Shown: positions 4,585 through 6,053 of the stretch, piece by piece | Numbering within the stretch: position 1 is the first letter of the stretch | Layout of the letters: each line of letters begins with the position of its first letter | Source of the DNA: Planctomycetota bacterium | Lineage (GTDB): Bacteria > Planctomycetota > B143-G9 | Assembly: GCA_003644275.1 (NCBI GenBank) | Contig: QNBY01000076.1 | Location: 1-6,053, forward strand | Direction: 5' to 3' | DNA: 6,053 nt | The notes under the pieces: model-generated | Told to the model about the DNA's origin: nothing | Databases searched by the model: none | Seen by the model: only the letters and a program-made list of their open reading frames with translations | Position numbers and translations under genes: made by a program

Positions 4585-6053
4585 ATGAAAACGGGCTTTC
4601 TCCTCCTCCTTCTCACCGCCTTCCTCATTCTGCCGGCGCTCCTCCCCCCTCCCCCTCTCGCAGGCGAGGAAAAATCCTCCTGGGAGGACTACCTCGCCGA
4701 GGCCGACGAAAGGGCCCCCAGCGACAAGCCCGCCGCCTTCTCCCTCTACGAGAAGGCGTTTCGCGCTTGCCCCTCCGATTCCTCTCGCTTCAGGATAATA
4801 CGCAGGGCGTTTTCGCTCAGCCCTTGCGACCCGCCCCCCCTCTCCGAGGCGGAGAAGACGGAGGCCGAGAAGCACATGCTCTCCCTGCGCGTCGCCTGCC
4901 TGAGGAACGCCCTCTCCTCCTTCTCCCCCCAGGGCCGTATCGCCGTCCTGAAGAAGATCGCCGAGATAGCGCCTTCCTACGCCTCCTGGGCCGACGAACG
5001 GATACGCGCCATCTCCCATTCCCTCATCGAGAGCCTCACCCCCGACGAGAAGGCGGAGCTCGAGCGCCTCGTGGAGAACGTCACCCCCTCCAAACTGGAC
5101 GACCTCGCCAGGCGCTTCAAAAAGCAGGGCAACTACCGCATGGCCATCAGGCTCTACTGGGCCTACATTATGAACAAGAAGACCCTCACCGAGGAAGAGC
5201 GCTCGAAGATAATCGCCAAGGTGCTCGAGCTCACCAAGAAGCTCACCGAGGAAATATCGGCCGAGGAACGCAAAAAGCTCGACGACCTCTTCTCCTCCCC
5301 CATGATGACCGAACTGACGGTCCGCCCCTCCATGAAGTTCTTCTTCATAGGCTCGAAGGACGTCCTGCGGCGCATCAAGGACAAGGACATCCGCGCCTTC
5401 GACGCCGCCTACATACTCATCTCGGACCTCTACTCCAACGACCCCGCGGCGAACGTGCGCCTGCCCGTGGTCCTCAACCCCTTCTCCACCTCCCGCATAT
5501 ATCCCTCCGGCGCCGGCTTCCTCGTGGGCAGGGCGTGTTTCCCGGCCGACGGAAAGCTTCCCCTCCACCACTACTACATCGCCCTGGACAGGAAGCTCGG
5601 CTTGCCCTCCCTTCCGTACGAGTTCCTCTACTCCGGCCGCCGCGAGATCGCTTCCATCTACTGCCGTTACATGCTCGGCACCCCGCGCCGGGCGCTGAGG
5701 GAAGCGGAGAAAATGGCGGCCGCCTTCAGGCGCTTCTATTCGGAACGCGACATCCCCTTCCACCTCATGCCGCCCTACGACGTTGCGGCGGGCTTCTTCC
5801 TCGCCGTCCCCCTCAAGTACGGAAAGCTCCGTAACGGCGAGTTCTCCTGGCTGAAGTACCGCGAGGTGTGGGAGATAATCATCTCCCTCTCCCGCGCGCT
5901 CTATCCGCGCTATCGCTTCCCCGTGTTCTACGCCTACGCCTGCGCGAAGGTGTACGGCAGAAAGGTGTACCGCGACTTCGCCGCCATGAGGCTCCCCGTC
6001 ACGGAGGAATCCTTCAACGATTTCGCAATGGAGGCCTTCTCCCTCTATCCCGA
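4585..6053 (+). CDS. Secreted, largely helical protein of unknown function (3' end beyond the window)
   Basis: The frame is open for 489 codons to the window edge. The N-terminus is a Sec-type signal: M-K, a hydrophobic core (about 5-20), four prolines and a possible cleavage after A26 (PLA, then GEE). No lipobox cysteine is present, so it should be soluble in the periplasm or exported. Residues 30-230 are charged and helical with TPR-like stretches, for example DKPAAFSLYEKAFRACP (47-63) and KKQGNYRMAIRLYWAY (179-194). From about 250 a different, aromatic-rich globular region begins, with VRLPVVLNPFSTSRIYPSGA (291-310), HHYYIALDRKLG (328-339) and PYEFLYSGRREIASIYC (344-360). It contains no HExxH zinc motif and I cannot name the domain. 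The start at 4585 is preferred over the in-frame ATG at 4561 because the latter lies at the predicted transcription start and would add eight residues ahead of the signal peptide. The ribosome binding site is weak (GGGA at 4578-4581). It is divergent from the membrane-protein gene. Confidence 0.82.
   Translation, partial: MKTGFLLLLLTAFLILPALLPPPPLAGEEKSSWEDYLAEADERAPSDKPAAFSLYEKAFRACPSDSSRFRIIRRAFSLSPCDPPPLSEAEKTEAEKHMLSLRVACLRNALSSFSPQGRIAVLKKIAEIAPSYASWADERIRAISHSLIESLTPDEKAELERLVENVTPSKLDDLARRFKKQGNYRMAIRLYWAYIMNKKTLTEEERSKIIAKVLELTKKLTEEISAEERKKLDDLFSSPMMTELTVRPSMKFFFIGSKDVLRRIKDKDIRAFDAAYILISDLYSNDPAANVRLPVVLNPFSTSRIYPSGAGFLVGRACFPADGKLPLHHYYIALDRKLGLPSLPYEFLYSGRREIASIYCRYMLGTPRRALREAEKMAAAFRRFYSERDIPFHLMPPYDVAAGFFLAVPLKYGKLRNGEFSWLKYREVWEIIISLSRALYPRYRFPVFYAYACAKVYGRKVYRDFAAMRLPVTEESFNDFAMEAFSLYP

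Noticed and set aside
3476..4588. 370-codon open frame on the plus strand
   Set aside because: Antisense to the membrane-protein gene, rich in Arg/His/Pro, without a recognisable motif or ribosome site.
4405..5763. 452-codon open frame on the minus strand
   Set aside because: It lies opposite the exported-protein gene, extends across the divergent promoter region and has low-complexity Gly/Glu/Arg/Val-rich composition. It is the antisense shadow of GC-rich codons.
4545..5834. 429-codon open frame on the plus strand
   Set aside because: Its product is Arg/Pro/His-rich with no domain signs, its start lies inside the -10 region, and it overlaps the frame that has a signal peptide and normal protein composition through to the window end.
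1..6053. CRISPR array, tRNA, insertion sequence or phage module
   Set aside because: No regularly spaced repeats, no cloverleaf-like sequence, no terminal inverted repeats with a transposase, and no phage-type genes were seen on either strand.

Overview
The window is ordinary bacterial chromosome: high-GC DNA, densely coding, with short intergenic gaps. It holds six protein genes, two of them cut by the window edges. Three are confidently recognised by family: the primase gene dnaG, and the DNA-processing gene dprA, plus a pair of type IV prepilin-like genes counted together. The remaining two encode a two-pass membrane protein and a large exported protein, neither of known function. I see no RNA genes, insertion sequences, CRISPR arrays or phage genes. 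No stretch longer than 165 bases lacks a gene.

The host cannot be named with certainty. The complete Sec/prepilin/DprA/DnaG set is bacterial. GC is high, yet ATA (Ile) and AGG (Arg) codons are frequent, which is unlike most high-GC Proteobacteria or Actinobacteria. The soluble domain of the membrane protein at 3518-4480 reminds me of uncharacterised proteins I associate with Planctomycetota or neighbouring uncultivated lineages. That is a memory-based inference of low confidence.

Layout. Bases 1-1167 (minus) are the first 389 codons of dnaG. Bases 1168-1330 form a divergent control region with a promoter for dnaG and a strong extended -10 promoter reading right. Bases 1331-2409 (plus) are two prepilin-like genes in a tight operon. 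They end three bases from the end of dprA (2413-3513, minus). The membrane-protein gene (3518-4480, minus) lies directly upstream of dprA, with a four-base gap, so the two are very probably cotranscribed. Bases 4481-4584 form a second divergent control region with a small inverted repeat and another extended -10 promoter reading right. From 4585 to the window end (plus) runs a gene for a secreted, largely helical protein.

How they may work together. DnaG makes replication primers. DprA loads RecA onto incoming single-stranded DNA during natural transformation. The prepilin pair would be minor components of a type IV pilus, type II secretion or competence pseudopilus. Prepilins next to dprA are compatible with DNA uptake, but they are transcribed on opposite strands and nothing here proves a joint function. 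I found no convincing new defence or mobile system. The most open items are the two uncharacterised envelope proteins and the shared promoter architecture.
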